Part shown: one piece after another, positions 25,644-32,793 of the stretch | How positions within the stretch are numbered: the stretch's first letter is position 1 | How the letters are laid out: each line of letters starts with the position of its first letter | DNA from: CG1-02-35-72 sp045046885 | Lineage (GTDB): Bacteria; Bacteroidota; Bacteroidia; Flavobacteriales; Flavobacteriaceae | Length of the DNA stretch: 36,574 nucleotides | Reading direction: 5' to 3' | Assembly (NCBI GenBank): GCA_045046885.1 | Contig: JASFYX010000048.1 | Location: 1 to 36,574 of the forward strand | Program-made: the position numbers and the translations under genes | The notes under the pieces: model-generated | Database searches by the model: none | Told to the model about the DNA's origin: nothing | What the model saw: only the letters and a program-made list of their open reading frames with translations

Positions 25644-26744
25644 TTAAAGCCATTTAAAAATTATTTTTGTATTGATTTTTTCTGCTATATTCCATTTAGT
25701 CTTATTGGTTATCTCATTTTCAAATTCATCAAATACTTTTATTTTTCCATTTGAGTATAATTCTATAAGGATTTTTTTTGAATGCTTTGGCAAAAGCCCT
25801 TTTTGAATTGTGTAGTCTACAATCTGTTTGTTTGATAGATTTTTTTGTTTTAATTTTTCAACAATGCAATTTTTAAATTTATCAACAAACGTAGATACTT
25901 CTTCTGGTTTAAACAATAAGTCTTGATAAAGATTATCTATAGATAAACGTATTCCATCATCTGAATTCTTAAAAACAACTTTATTCATTAATAACATACC
26001 CTTTTGGTGTTTGGTCAATAGGAACAATGAATTCTTACTTCCACCACCGTCTAATAATACAGGTCTTACGAACTCCAAAGATAACTTTGTAATTAATTGT
26101 TCTCTAACAGATAACATAAACTCTATAATATTATCATAATTATAAATGCCTTTTGAAGTGAATTCTTCAATAAATTTTCTTGTTTTATGTCGCTTTTCAA
26201 ATCTTGTACTTGCAAAACGATATGAATGAAAAATTGGTATAAAAAGTAATACTTCTGTATGCGGTAAATTGATAAGTTTTTTTAAATCTTCCATTTTAAC
26301 ATTTGAGTAAGTAAACGGATCTAAAAAAATAAATTTTGGAGTCTTATTATTTTCGAGCCTTTTTATAAACTTCTCAATATAATCTTCATAGTTTTCATTT
26401 TTTGTTGTTACACTTAAGATATTTTTATTGTATTTTGTTTTTACTAATTCTTTTTCAAGGTTATCAATATTTTCTTTATTTTGATCGTTGAAGAGTATAT
26501 ATATCTTTAATTTTTTATTTGAAAAATGTTTTGAATGTAACAAGTCGTTAATTGTATTAATTAGAATAAGTGGACTACCACTATTCTTTCCGTTTTTTCC
26601 TGGGCCACAAAATAAATCGGCAATAATACAAGTTTCAAATGTCATTAAAAGTTTTGGTAAATAACCTTTTATATACTCTTCAAAAATTTTAATTTTAGCA
26701 CTAGTTAGATGTGATTGGTTCTTAAAAAATTCATCTTTTTTCAT
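25644..26744 (-). CDS. tcmP: three-Cys-motif partner protein TcmP
   Basis: This 366-residue protein matches the TcmP family, whose members are found beside DUF5131 proteins. Near the N-terminus is DLFCGPGKNGKNSGSP (43-58), like the nucleotide/SAM-binding loop of methyltransferase folds. LDPFTY (141-146) resembles motif IV of methyltransferases. The C-terminal third (about 280-366) looks like a small winged-helix region (LSNKQIVDYTIQKGLLPKHSKKILIELYSNGKI splits into such helices). The protein is rich in Lys, Asn and Ile, and the DNA looks more A+T rich than the flanking copper genes, which hints at separate acquisition. It is transcribed first, then DUF5131. No function is established; a SAM-using modification pair is my inference. 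Confidence 0.85.
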   Translation of the reverse strand: MKKDEFFKNQSHLTSAKIKIFEEYIKGYLPKLLMTFETCIIADLFCGPGKNGKNSGSPLILINTINDLLHSKHFSNKKLKIYILFNDQNKENIDNLEKELVKTKYNKNILSVTTKNENYEDYIEKFIKRLENNKTPKFIFLDPFTYSNVKMEDLKKLINLPHTEVLLFIPIFHSYRFASTRFEKRHKTRKFIEEFTSKGIYNYDNIIEFMLSVREQLITKLSLEFVRPVLLDGGGSKNSLFLLTKHQKGMLLMNKVVFKNSDDGIRLSIDNLYQDLLFKPEEVSTFVDKFKNCIVEKLKQKNLSNKQIVDYTIQKGLLPKHSKKILIELYSNGKIKVFDEFENEITNKTKWNIAEKINTKIIFKWL

Positions 26745-26763
26745 AGATTATGATGTTTGTGGA

Positions 26764-26819
26764 TTGTATACAACAGGTAAAATATAATCAGTTTCAATTG
26801 CTTATATCGTACGATAAGC
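26764..26819. promoter_or_regulatory. inverted repeats upstream of the TcmP cassette
   Basis: TTGTATACAA (26764-26773) is a perfect 10-bp palindrome 20 bases upstream of the tcmP start codon. GCTTAT-AT-CGTACG-ATAAGC (26800-26819) is a second, nearly perfect one. They lie in the divergent gap between tcmP and the DUF3347 gene. No convincing TAnnTTTG box for tcmP was found. Confidence 0.3.
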
Positions 26820-26914
26820 GAAGCTAGACTTTTTTATAATCAATGTCAATTAATTTTAACATATTTATAATAAACTTTTTACCGCTTAATTTTATGTTTT
26901 ATAATCTTAAATCT

Positions 26915-26922
26915 TATTTTTG
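26915..26922 (+). promoter_or_regulatory. -7 promoter box of the DUF3347 lipoprotein gene
   Basis: TATTTTTG fits TAnnTTTG and ends 16 bases before the chosen ATG (26939). Its position inside the longer open frame supports the shorter start. Confidence 0.5.
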
Positions 26923-26938
26923 TGTAAAATTTAATACT

Positions 26939-27529
26939 ATGAAAAAATCTGTCCTATATTCCGTGTCGTTTTTAATGCTCCTTTTTATGAGTTGCCAAAA
27001 CAAAAAAGAAACGCCAAAAGTAAAAGAAGCCAAACCTGTTGTGGCCAAGATTATTGAAGTTGAACCTTTAATGAAAGATATAAATCCTGTTTTTAAAACA
27101 CAAATAACAGCAATTTATACAGCTTATAATAATTTAAAAGATGCTTTGGTTGCTTCAGATTCTGTTGCCTCTATTACCGCCGCCAAAGCTACTTTAATGG
27201 CACTTAATAAAGGCGACATGGGCTTGCTAAAAAGAGCAGCTTCTCATAGTATTTGGATGACAGATAAACCTTTGTTGAAGACGCAATTAAATAAATTAGT
27301 AAAAAGTAAAACCCTAGCACAACAACGTCAAGTATTTTTAGAAGTTTCAAAAAATATGATTCATTTGGTTGAGGGTTTTGGTGTCAACCAAAAAGTCATG
27401 GTGCAATTTTGCCCTATGGCCAACGATTTTAAAGGCGGCTTTTGGCTCAGTACAGATGCGGCTATTAAAAATCCTTATTACGGCAGTAAAATGCTGACTT
27501 GTGGAAGTACAAAGAGAATCATTAAATAA
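26939..27529 (+). CDS. DUF3347 lipoprotein (fourth DUF3347 copy)
   Basis: The frame is open from 26843, but ATG 26939 is preferred: it gives a clean lipoprotein signal (lipobox LFMSC, Cys19) and has a -7 box 16 bases upstream. The product is 196 residues. DUF3347 spans about 45-195, with FCPM (157-160), FWLS, NPYYGSKM and MLTCG (185-189), nearly the same ending as the adaptor tail at 13833-15686. Unlike the copies at 15709 and 19914, it lacks the Met/His-rich N-terminal tail. It is cut off from the copper genes by the TcmP/DUF5131 pair. A periplasmic metal-binding role is inferred from the family context. Confidence 0.86.
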   Translation: MKKSVLYSVSFLMLLFMSCQNKKETPKVKEAKPVVAKIIEVEPLMKDINPVFKTQITAIYTAYNNLKDALVASDSVASITAAKATLMALNKGDMGLLKRAASHSIWMTDKPLLKTQLNKLVKSKTLAQQRQVFLEVSKNMIHLVEGFGVNQKVMVQFCPMANDFKGGFWLSTDAAIKNPYYGSKMLTCGSTKRIIK

Positions 27530-27530
27530 A

Positions 27531-27562
27531 TGGATGTCATTCCGTGCTTGACACGGAATCCA
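27531..27562. repeat. palindromic dispersed repeat (ATTCCGTG type)
   Basis: ATTCCGTG, loop CTTGA, CACGGAAT (27539-27559) lies inside outer TGGAT/ATCCA. This unit looks like the small intergenic hairpin repeats I know from flavobacterial genomes. It starts right after the DUF3347 stop codon. Confidence 0.55.
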
Positions 27563-27582
27563 TTGCTATTTATATAGTATAA

Positions 27583-27617
27583 AAAAATCCGCCGAGAAAA
27601 TTTCTCAGCGGATTTTT
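27583..27617. terminator. bidirectional terminator between DUF3347 gene and groEL
   Basis: AAAAATCCGC and GCGGATTTTT form the main stem, with an inner GAG/CTC pairing across one mismatch. A-run and T-run on the two sides let it serve the convergent lipoprotein and groEL transcripts. Confidence 0.75.
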
Positions 27618-27625
27618 ATTTGTTT

Positions 27626-27723
27626 GTCATTCTTTTAAGTGTCACCCTGAGCGGAGTCGAAGGGCAACGGTAACATTAGTTTAGAGATTCCTCGTCGTCA
27701 CTTTGTTCCTCTGTCGGAATGAC
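27626..27723. repeat. dispersed intergenic repeat with GTCATTC/GAATGAC ends
   Basis: The element is bounded by GTCATTC (27626-27632) and its complement GAATGAC (27717-27723). It contains CACCCTGAGCGGAGTCGAAG, a segment I recognise as a recurrent intergenic repeat in many bacteria including flavobacteria. It stops 2 bases before the groEL stop codon. It has no coding content and looks like a MITE- or REP-like unit. Confidence 0.55.
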
Positions 27724-27725
27724 TT

Positions 27726-29366
27726 TTACATCATACCGGGCATTCCGCCACCACCCATTGGAGGCATTCCGCCGCCAGCAGGAGCATCTTCTTTAATATC
27801 TACTAAAGCACATTCGGTTGTAAGAATCATCCCTGCCACAGAAGCAGCGTTTTCAAGCGCAATTCTAGTTACTTTGGTAGGATCTATAATACCGGCTTTA
27901 AACATATTAACGTATTCATCGGTTTTAGCATTGAAGCCAAAATCTTTTTTACCTTCAAGAACTTTAGAAACGATTACAGAGCCTTCGGCACCAGCGTTTT
28001 CTACAATTTGACGTAAAGGTTCTTCAACAGCACGTTTTAATATTTTTACACCAGTCGCTTCGTCATTATTTTCTGTAGCGACAGCATCAAGAGAAGTTGC
28101 AGTTCTCAATAAAGCCACACCACCTCCAGCAACAATACCTTCTTCAATTGCGGCACGCGTTGCGTGTAAAGCGTCATCTACACGATCTTTTTTCTCTTTC
28201 ATTTCAATTTCGCTAGGAGCTCCTACATACAAAACAGCTACACCGCCAGCTAATTTAGCCAAGCGTTCTTGCAATTTTTCTTTATCGTAATCTGAAGTAG
28301 TTGTTTCTATTTGAGATTTAATTTGACCTACACGTGCTTTAATGTCTTCAGATTTTCCAGAGCCATTAACAACAGTTGTATTGTCTTTATCTATTGTAAC
28401 ACGTTCTGCAGTACCTAACATGTCTATAGTGGTTGCTTCTAAAGTAAAACCACGTTCTTCAGAAATAACTGTACCGCCTGTTAGGATGGCAATATCTTCT
28501 AACATCGCTTTTCTTCTATCGCCAAAACCTGGGGCTTTTACAGCCGCAATTTTTAACGCTCCGCGTAATTTGTTAACTACTAAAGTAGCTAAAGCTTCGC
28601 CGTCAATATCTTCGGCAATAATTAAAAGGGGCTTTCCTGTTTGAGCAACAGGTTCTAAAACAGGGAGTAAATCTTTCATTGTAGATATTTTTTTATCGTA
28701 CAATAAAATATAAGGCGCTTCTAAATCGGTAATCATTTTTTCAGTATCGGTTACAAAATAAGGTGATAAATAACCACGGTCAAATTGCATACCTTCTACT
28801 ATATCCACGTAAGTCTCCATCCCTTTAGCTTCTTCTACGGTAATAACACCTTCTTTACCTACTTTGGCAAAGGCTTCGGCAATTAAATCGCCTACTGTTT
28901 CGTCATTATTGGCAGAGATAGAAGCTACTTGTTTAATTTTGTCTGATTTGTTACCGACTTCTTTAGATTGTACTTTTAAGTCTGTAACAACAGCTGTAAC
29001 AGCTTTGTCAATGCCACGTTTTAAATCTAAAGGATTGGCGCCAGCAGCCACATTTTTCAAACCTTCTTTTACAATAGCTTGTGCTAAAACAGTTGCGGTA
29101 GTTGTACCATCACCAGCCAAATCGTTGGTTTTAGAAGCGACTTCTTTTACCATTTGAGCGCCCATATTTTCAAGAGCATCTTCCAATTCAATTTCTTTTG
29201 CAACAGTTACACCATCTTTAGTAATTTGAGGGCCACCAAAAGCTTTGCCAATAATAACATTGCGTCCTTTTGGACCTAGCGTTACTTTTACTGCGTTAGC
29301 TAATGCATCTACACCACGTTTTATACCATCGCGTGCATCAATATCAAATTTTATATCTTTTGCCAT
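27726..29366 (-). CDS. groL: chaperonin GroEL (Hsp60)
   Basis: This full-length 546-residue GroEL forms the double-ring ATP-driven folding chamber in the cytosol. It begins AKDIKFDIDARDGIKRG. The nucleotide-site GDGTTTATVLAQ is near residue 86, the apical and equatorial domains are intact, and the C-terminus has the usual flexible Gly-Met repeats (GGMPPMGGGGMPGMM). groES lies 40 bases upstream in the same operon. I saw no CIRCE inverted repeat in front of the operon, so HrcA-type control is not supported. Confidence 0.98.
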   Translation of the reverse strand: MAKDIKFDIDARDGIKRGVDALANAVKVTLGPKGRNVIIGKAFGGPQITKDGVTVAKEIELEDALENMGAQMVKEVASKTNDLAGDGTTTATVLAQAIVKEGLKNVAAGANPLDLKRGIDKAVTAVVTDLKVQSKEVGNKSDKIKQVASISANNDETVGDLIAEAFAKVGKEGVITVEEAKGMETYVDIVEGMQFDRGYLSPYFVTDTEKMITDLEAPYILLYDKKISTMKDLLPVLEPVAQTGKPLLIIAEDIDGEALATLVVNKLRGALKIAAVKAPGFGDRRKAMLEDIAILTGGTVISEERGFTLEATTIDMLGTAERVTIDKDNTTVVNGSGKSEDIKARVGQIKSQIETTTSDYDKEKLQERLAKLAGGVAVLYVGAPSEIEMKEKKDRVDDALHATRAAIEEGIVAGGGVALLRTATSLDAVATENNDEATGVKILKRAVEEPLRQIVENAGAEGSVIVSKVLEGKKDFGFNAKTDEYVNMFKAGIIDPTKVTRIALENAASVAGMILTTECALVDIKEDAPAGGGMPPMGGGGMPGMM

Positions 29367-29406
29367 AATTTATTTTTTTAAAATTTTGGATTATTATTTT
29401 TAGGAT

Positions 29407-29685
29407 TTAAAGAATAGCAAAAATATCGCTCTCTTTCATTATTAGATAATCGTTACCTTCTAGTTTTAATTCGGTACCAGCATATTTTCCGTAAAGGACG
29501 GTATCGCCAACTTTAACAGTCATGGGTTCGTCTTTGGTGCCATTGCCAACGGCTACAACTTTTCCTTGTTGTGGTTTTTCTTTTGCAGAATCTGGTATAA
29601 TGATACCAGAAGCTGTTTTTGTTTCGGCAGCTTGTGGTTCAACTAAAACGCGATCTGCTAATGGTTTGATGTTTAATTTGCTCAT
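29407..29685 (-). CDS. groS: co-chaperonin GroES (Hsp10)
   Basis: This 92-residue GroES caps the GroEL ring. Family features include IKPLADRVLVEPQ at the N-terminus, the mobile loop ETKTASGIIIPDSAKEKPQ, GKVVAVGNG, and VLYGKYAGTELK before the C-terminal EGNDYLIMKESDIFAIL. It is the first gene of a groES-groEL operon. A hairpin terminator at 29767-29803 separates it from secG, so the operon should start in the 80 bases between. I found no clear TAnnTTTG box there; TTGGCA and TAATTT spaced by 17 bases on the minus strand are a weak alternative. Confidence 0.97.
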   Translation of the reverse strand: MSKLNIKPLADRVLVEPQAAETKTASGIIIPDSAKEKPQQGKVVAVGNGTKDEPMTVKVGDTVLYGKYAGTELKLEGNDYLIMKESDIFAIL

Positions 29686-29766
29686 TTTATATAAAAAATT
29701 TTAAGTTAATTGCTATTTTAGTTAGTCAGAAATTATGCCAAAGCAAATTCTCTGCCAATACCAAAT

Positions 29767-29803
29767 AAAAAATGCCAACGTGTCATTTCACATTGGCATT
29801 TTT
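29767..29803 (-). terminator. terminator between secG and groES
   Basis: AAAATGCCAA/TTGGCATTTT with inner GTG/CAC makes a strong stem flanked by A-run and T-run. It ends the secG transcript before the groES promoter region. Confidence 0.85.
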
Positions 29804-29825
29804 AATATTTTAAAAAAGGTATTTT

Positions 29826-30194
29826 TTATTTATTATCCTTTTTTACAGGAACCGTTTTGGCTGGTGTTGTGCTAATTGGATCTGCTAATTTTTTATCTTC
29901 CTGTAGGGGTAATTGTGTGTCTTCTAATTTTTGTTGAACTTGAGAATTGGTACTGCCACCTTTTTTAATAATAGCAAAGTTAGAGAGTAATATAAGCCCT
30001 AATAAAATGGCAAATAAATACCAAGTACTTTTGTCTAAAAAGTTGGTTGTATTTTGAACGCCCCCCATAGCTTGGGTACCACCACCACCAAATGAAGATG
30101 ATAATCCGCCTCCTTTTGGGTTTTGAACCATAATTACTAAAACGAGTAGAGCAGCTACAATTATTATTAAGACTAAGAAAAATGTGTAAGTCAT
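29826..30194 (-). CDS. secG: preprotein translocase subunit SecG
   Basis: This 122-residue small subunit of the SecYEG inner-membrane channel has two hydrophobic helices (about 3-24 and 55-72). They are joined by the conserved Gly/Ser-rich turn PKGGGLSSSFGGGG. The Lys/Pro-rich C-terminal tail is typical of Bacteroidota SecG. Its start overlaps the stop of the upstream TPR-like gene by 4 bases (ATGA), so translation is coupled. Confidence 0.93.
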   Translation of the reverse strand: MTYTFFLVLIIIVAALLVLVIMVQNPKGGGLSSSFGGGGTQAMGGVQNTTNFLDKSTWYLFAILLGLILLSNFAIIKKGGSTNSQVQQKLEDTQLPLQEDKKLADPISTTPAKTVPVKKDNK

Positions 30195-30916
30195 GATGTT
30201 AATTTATTATTTTTTTGTAAAAATTTTATTGCTTTAATTCGGTCTGCAAAGAAACTACTTTTTTCTGGATATTTCAAACTTAATATCTTATAAGCTTGTA
30301 GTGCTTTTTCGTATTTATTTTGTTCTAAGTACACTCTGGCTAAAGTTTCCGTCATTAGTGCCGGGTTTTCTTGAACACTTTCGGTTAATTTTTTGTTTTC
30401 TCCAGTACTTTTAACGGGCTTTATTTTAGGATTTGATTTTATAAATGCGTCTATTAAATCAAAATCTTTTTGAGGTGTATTTCTTTTAATCGGCTGTAGA
30501 CTTTCTAATTGCAACCATTCGTCAAATGAGTGTTTTTCTTCTTTGTGGAAAGAAATAGGCTTGCCAATATTCAAAATGTCTTTGACAATTTTAAGCGATT
30601 CCTCTTTCGGTTGACTAATATCTTTATGAAGTTTAGTGATATTTTCCAATGTGCTTGGCGCGGATTCTAACACCTTATTAGATTTATTTGAAACAATAAA
30701 ATCGAATAAAACACTGCGGTCTGTAGCATAAGCAGCTGTCTTTTTTAAAGCCACATTAAATTTAAAACTGTCTTGTTTTTGCAATCCTTTTAAATGAAGT
30801 ATGCGTGCTGTTTGAAAATAAGGATACACCTCTATGACGTCTTCAATTTTGTTTGTCAACGCAGTGTTAATAGTGTCTGGCCGACTTAAAATATTATTAA
30901 AATCTGCAGTTGTCAT
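30191..30916 (-). CDS. tetratricopeptide-like protein between lptE and secG
   Basis: This protein of about 241 residues begins MTTADFNNIL. I chose ATG 30916 because the open frame continues only to a TTG; this start lies 4 bases after the lptE stop. The C-terminal part (about 185-235; ETLARVYLEQNKYEKALQAY, SLKYPEKSSFFADRI) is a TPR-like helical repeat. The N-terminal part is helical with no known catalytic motif. It has no signal peptide. Genes of this kind recur between lptE and secG in Bacteroidota; its job is unknown, perhaps scaffolding for envelope biogenesis (inference). Confidence 0.82.
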   Translation of the reverse strand: MTTADFNNILSRPDTINTALTNKIEDVIEVYPYFQTARILHLKGLQKQDSFKFNVALKKTAAYATDRSVLFDFIVSNKSNKVLESAPSTLENITKLHKDISQPKEESLKIVKDILNIGKPISFHKEEKHSFDEWLQLESLQPIKRNTPQKDFDLIDAFIKSNPKIKPVKSTGENKKLTESVQENPALMTETLARVYLEQNKYEKALQAYKILSLKYPEKSSFFADRIKAIKFLQKNNKLTS

Positions 30917-30920
30917 AAAT

Positions 30921-31442
30921 TTACCATTTGGCAACAGAAGCGTTAAAAATATCTTGTGTTATGCGTTCAAAAATAACTTTAAAAGCATCATCTACAATTG
31001 TGCCTGTCAATTGTGTATTGGCGTCAAAATCGTAATAAAAACTAAAAGATTGTTCAAAATTATCTTCCTCTTTTAATTTGTTAAAAAACCGGACGTTAAC
31101 AACAATTGTCAGTCTGTTTTGAGCGGCGGTTTGTTGTGCTGTAGCCGTTATAGGTTCTATGCGGTATCGGGTAATTTCACCTTCAAATTGTAAATCACCG
31201 TTAGATTTTGTGAGATTTAAATTGGTTTGTCTTAAAAATAAATCTTGTAAAGCCAGCGTGAATTCTTGACTCAGTCTGGGTTCAACAAGTATGGCATTAT
31301 TAGGAAAATAATCTATCTGAATTGTTTTAGCATCGCCTGTACTGCCTCCTGTAAAAGAATACACGCCACAACTTTGGGTTGTAGTTAAAATTAAAACAAC
31401 AATAATTATGGTATTTAAAAAGTGTTTTATTTTTTGAGACAT
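30921..31442 (-). CDS. lptE: LptE-family LPS-assembly lipoprotein
   Basis: This 173-residue lipoprotein has lipobox TQSC (Cys25), followed by GVYSFTGGS. The body (IDYFPNNA, LVEPRLSQEFTLALQDLFLRQ, GDLQFEGEITRYRIEPI) matches the Bacteroidota LptE type. LptE partners LptD in inserting lipopolysaccharide at the outer membrane. It is followed within 4 bases by the TPR-like gene and then secG. It has its own promoter upstream, separating it from the sigma-54 activator. Confidence 0.88.
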   Translation of the reverse strand: MSQKIKHFLNTIIIVVLILTTTQSCGVYSFTGGSTGDAKTIQIDYFPNNAILVEPRLSQEFTLALQDLFLRQTNLNLTKSNGDLQFEGEITRYRIEPITATAQQTAAQNRLTIVVNVRFFNKLKEEDNFEQSFSFYYDFDANTQLTGTIVDDAFKVIFERITQDIFNASVAKW

Positions 31443-31472
31443 ATTTTTCTTTAACTTTTACTTATCGGATTT

Positions 31473-31507
31473 CAAAGATATCAATAATTCTGAATTTTAA
31501 ATTCAAA
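31473..31507 (-). promoter_or_regulatory. promoter of the lptE operon
   Basis: On the minus strand TTTG (31507-31504), 23 bases, then TATCTTTG (31480-31473) matches Bacteroidota promoter elements, with a rather long spacer. The start codon is 30 bases downstream of the box. Confidence 0.5.
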
Positions 31508-31553
31508 AATACCCCTAAAGTCTTCTCAAGAGGACAATTGATTGTTTTTATGG

Positions 31554-32789
31554 TTATAAATCGAATTGTTTAATTTTTCTATAGAGCGTTCGTTCTGAAA
31601 TACCCAATTCTTGTGCCGCCAATTTGCGTTTGCCGTTGTTGCGTTCGAGTGCATCTTTTATCATTTCAACTTCTCTGTCTTGTAAAGATTGAGCAGGCTC
31701 AATAGTTTCGGCATCGTTAAAGTGATGCGCTTGCGAAAAGGATTCGTTTTCTGTTGCCGGGATTATCTCAACAGAATTGTCATAATCTTGCTCAGTTTTT
31801 GAAGTACTGTACAATTTGTTGATGAGATGTTTATTATCTTCAACCTCAGGATTGCTAACACTACTGTTAATTAAACTGGAGGTTAATTTTTTAAGATCAT
31901 TTATGTCTTGACGCATATCGAATAAAACTTTATAAAGAATTTCGCGTTCGTTAGCAAAATCACCATCTTTAATTTTACCGTCAATAATTGCTGGTAAATT
32001 ATTTTGGTTTGGTAAATATTGTTTTAATAAAGCAGCATTAACACTTCTATTTTTCTCAATAACAGATAGTTGCTCGGCAATATTACGCAGTTGCCTGATG
32101 TTGCCTGGCCAATTGTAATTCTCTAAAAGAGTCACGGCATCGGGCTCTAACCTTAGTGTGGGCATGCGGTATTTTTGCGCAAAGTCTGAAGCGAATTTTC
32201 TAAACAATAAATGAATATCAGTCTTGCGGTTGCGCAAAGGCGGTAAAGAGATTTCAATAGTACTTAATCGGTAATACAAATCTTCTCTAAACTTGCTTTT
32301 ATGGATGGCTTCAGGTATGTTAATATTAGAAGCTGCCACAATTCTTACATCGGTTTTTTGAACTTTTGAAGAACCCACTTTTATAAATTCGCCATTTTCT
32401 AAAACACGTAATAATCTTACTTGTGTAGTTAAAGGCAATTCGCCTACTTCATCTAAAAAAATGGTACCGCCATCGGCTACCTCAAAATATCCTTTTCGGG
32501 TTTGGGTAGCGCCTGTAAAAGCGCCTTTTTCATGTCCAAATAATTCTGAATCAATAGTCCCTTCGGGTATGGCACCACAGTTTACGGCAATATAATTGGC
32601 GTGTTTTCTGTGCGATAATTGATGAATAATTTTTGGGATACTTTCTTTACCTACGCCACTTTCTCCAGTTACCAAAACCGAAATATTTGTAGCGGAAACA
32701 CGCATGGCTTTTTCTATGGCACGGTTGAGTAACAAATCGTTACCAATGATGCCAAATCGTTGTTTTATAGCTTGTAATGAATTTTCCAT
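31554..32789 (-). CDS. sigma-54-dependent transcription activator (AAA+ and Fis-type HTH)
   Basis: This protein of about 411 residues starts at ATG 32789 (MENSLQ), 4 bases after the miaB stop; the longer frame begins with GTG inside miaB. The AAA+ domain has Walker A GESGVGKE (42-49), the sigma-54 contact loop GAFTGA (89-94), Walker B GTIFLDE (108-114) and the R-finger region further on. A variable linker (about 270-365) precedes a C-terminal Fis-type helix-turn-helix (KRKLAAQELGISERTLYRKI). There is no receiver or GAF domain at the N-terminus, so its signal input is unclear. Order miaB - activator - lptE is common in flavobacteria. Confidence 0.93.
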   Translation of the reverse strand: MENSLQAIKQRFGIIGNDLLLNRAIEKAMRVSATNISVLVTGESGVGKESIPKIIHQLSHRKHANYIAVNCGAIPEGTIDSELFGHEKGAFTGATQTRKGYFEVADGGTIFLDEVGELPLTTQVRLLRVLENGEFIKVGSSKVQKTDVRIVAASNINIPEAIHKSKFREDLYYRLSTIEISLPPLRNRKTDIHLLFRKFASDFAQKYRMPTLRLEPDAVTLLENYNWPGNIRQLRNIAEQLSVIEKNRSVNAALLKQYLPNQNNLPAIIDGKIKDGDFANEREILYKVLFDMRQDINDLKKLTSSLINSSVSNPEVEDNKHLINKLYSTSKTEQDYDNSVEIIPATENESFSQAHHFNDAETIEPAQSLQDREVEMIKDALERNNGKRKLAAQELGISERTLYRKIKQFDL

Positions 32790-32793
32790 AGTC

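Noticed and set aside
25644..26744. TcmP as a restriction-modification methyltransferase
   Set aside because: The DLFCGPG and LDPFTY segments are suggestive, but no catalytic PC, DPPY or endonuclease motif is visible; the TcmP family call explains it better.
24846..26842. Direct repeats or attachment sites flanking the TcmP/DUF5131 cassette
   Set aside because: I compared the two flanks by eye and found no convincing repeat, integrase or transposase.
26843..26938. 32 extra N-terminal residues on the DUF3347 lipoprotein
   Set aside because: They would bury the lipoprotein signal, and a TATTTTTG promoter box lies inside this stretch.
27703..29157. Several plus-strand open frames opposite groEL
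   Set aside because: They are antisense shadows of a highly conserved gene, with no recognisable protein features or start signals.
29686..29766. CIRCE operator before groES
   Set aside because: No TTAGCACTC/GAGTGCTAA inverted repeat is present in the gap.
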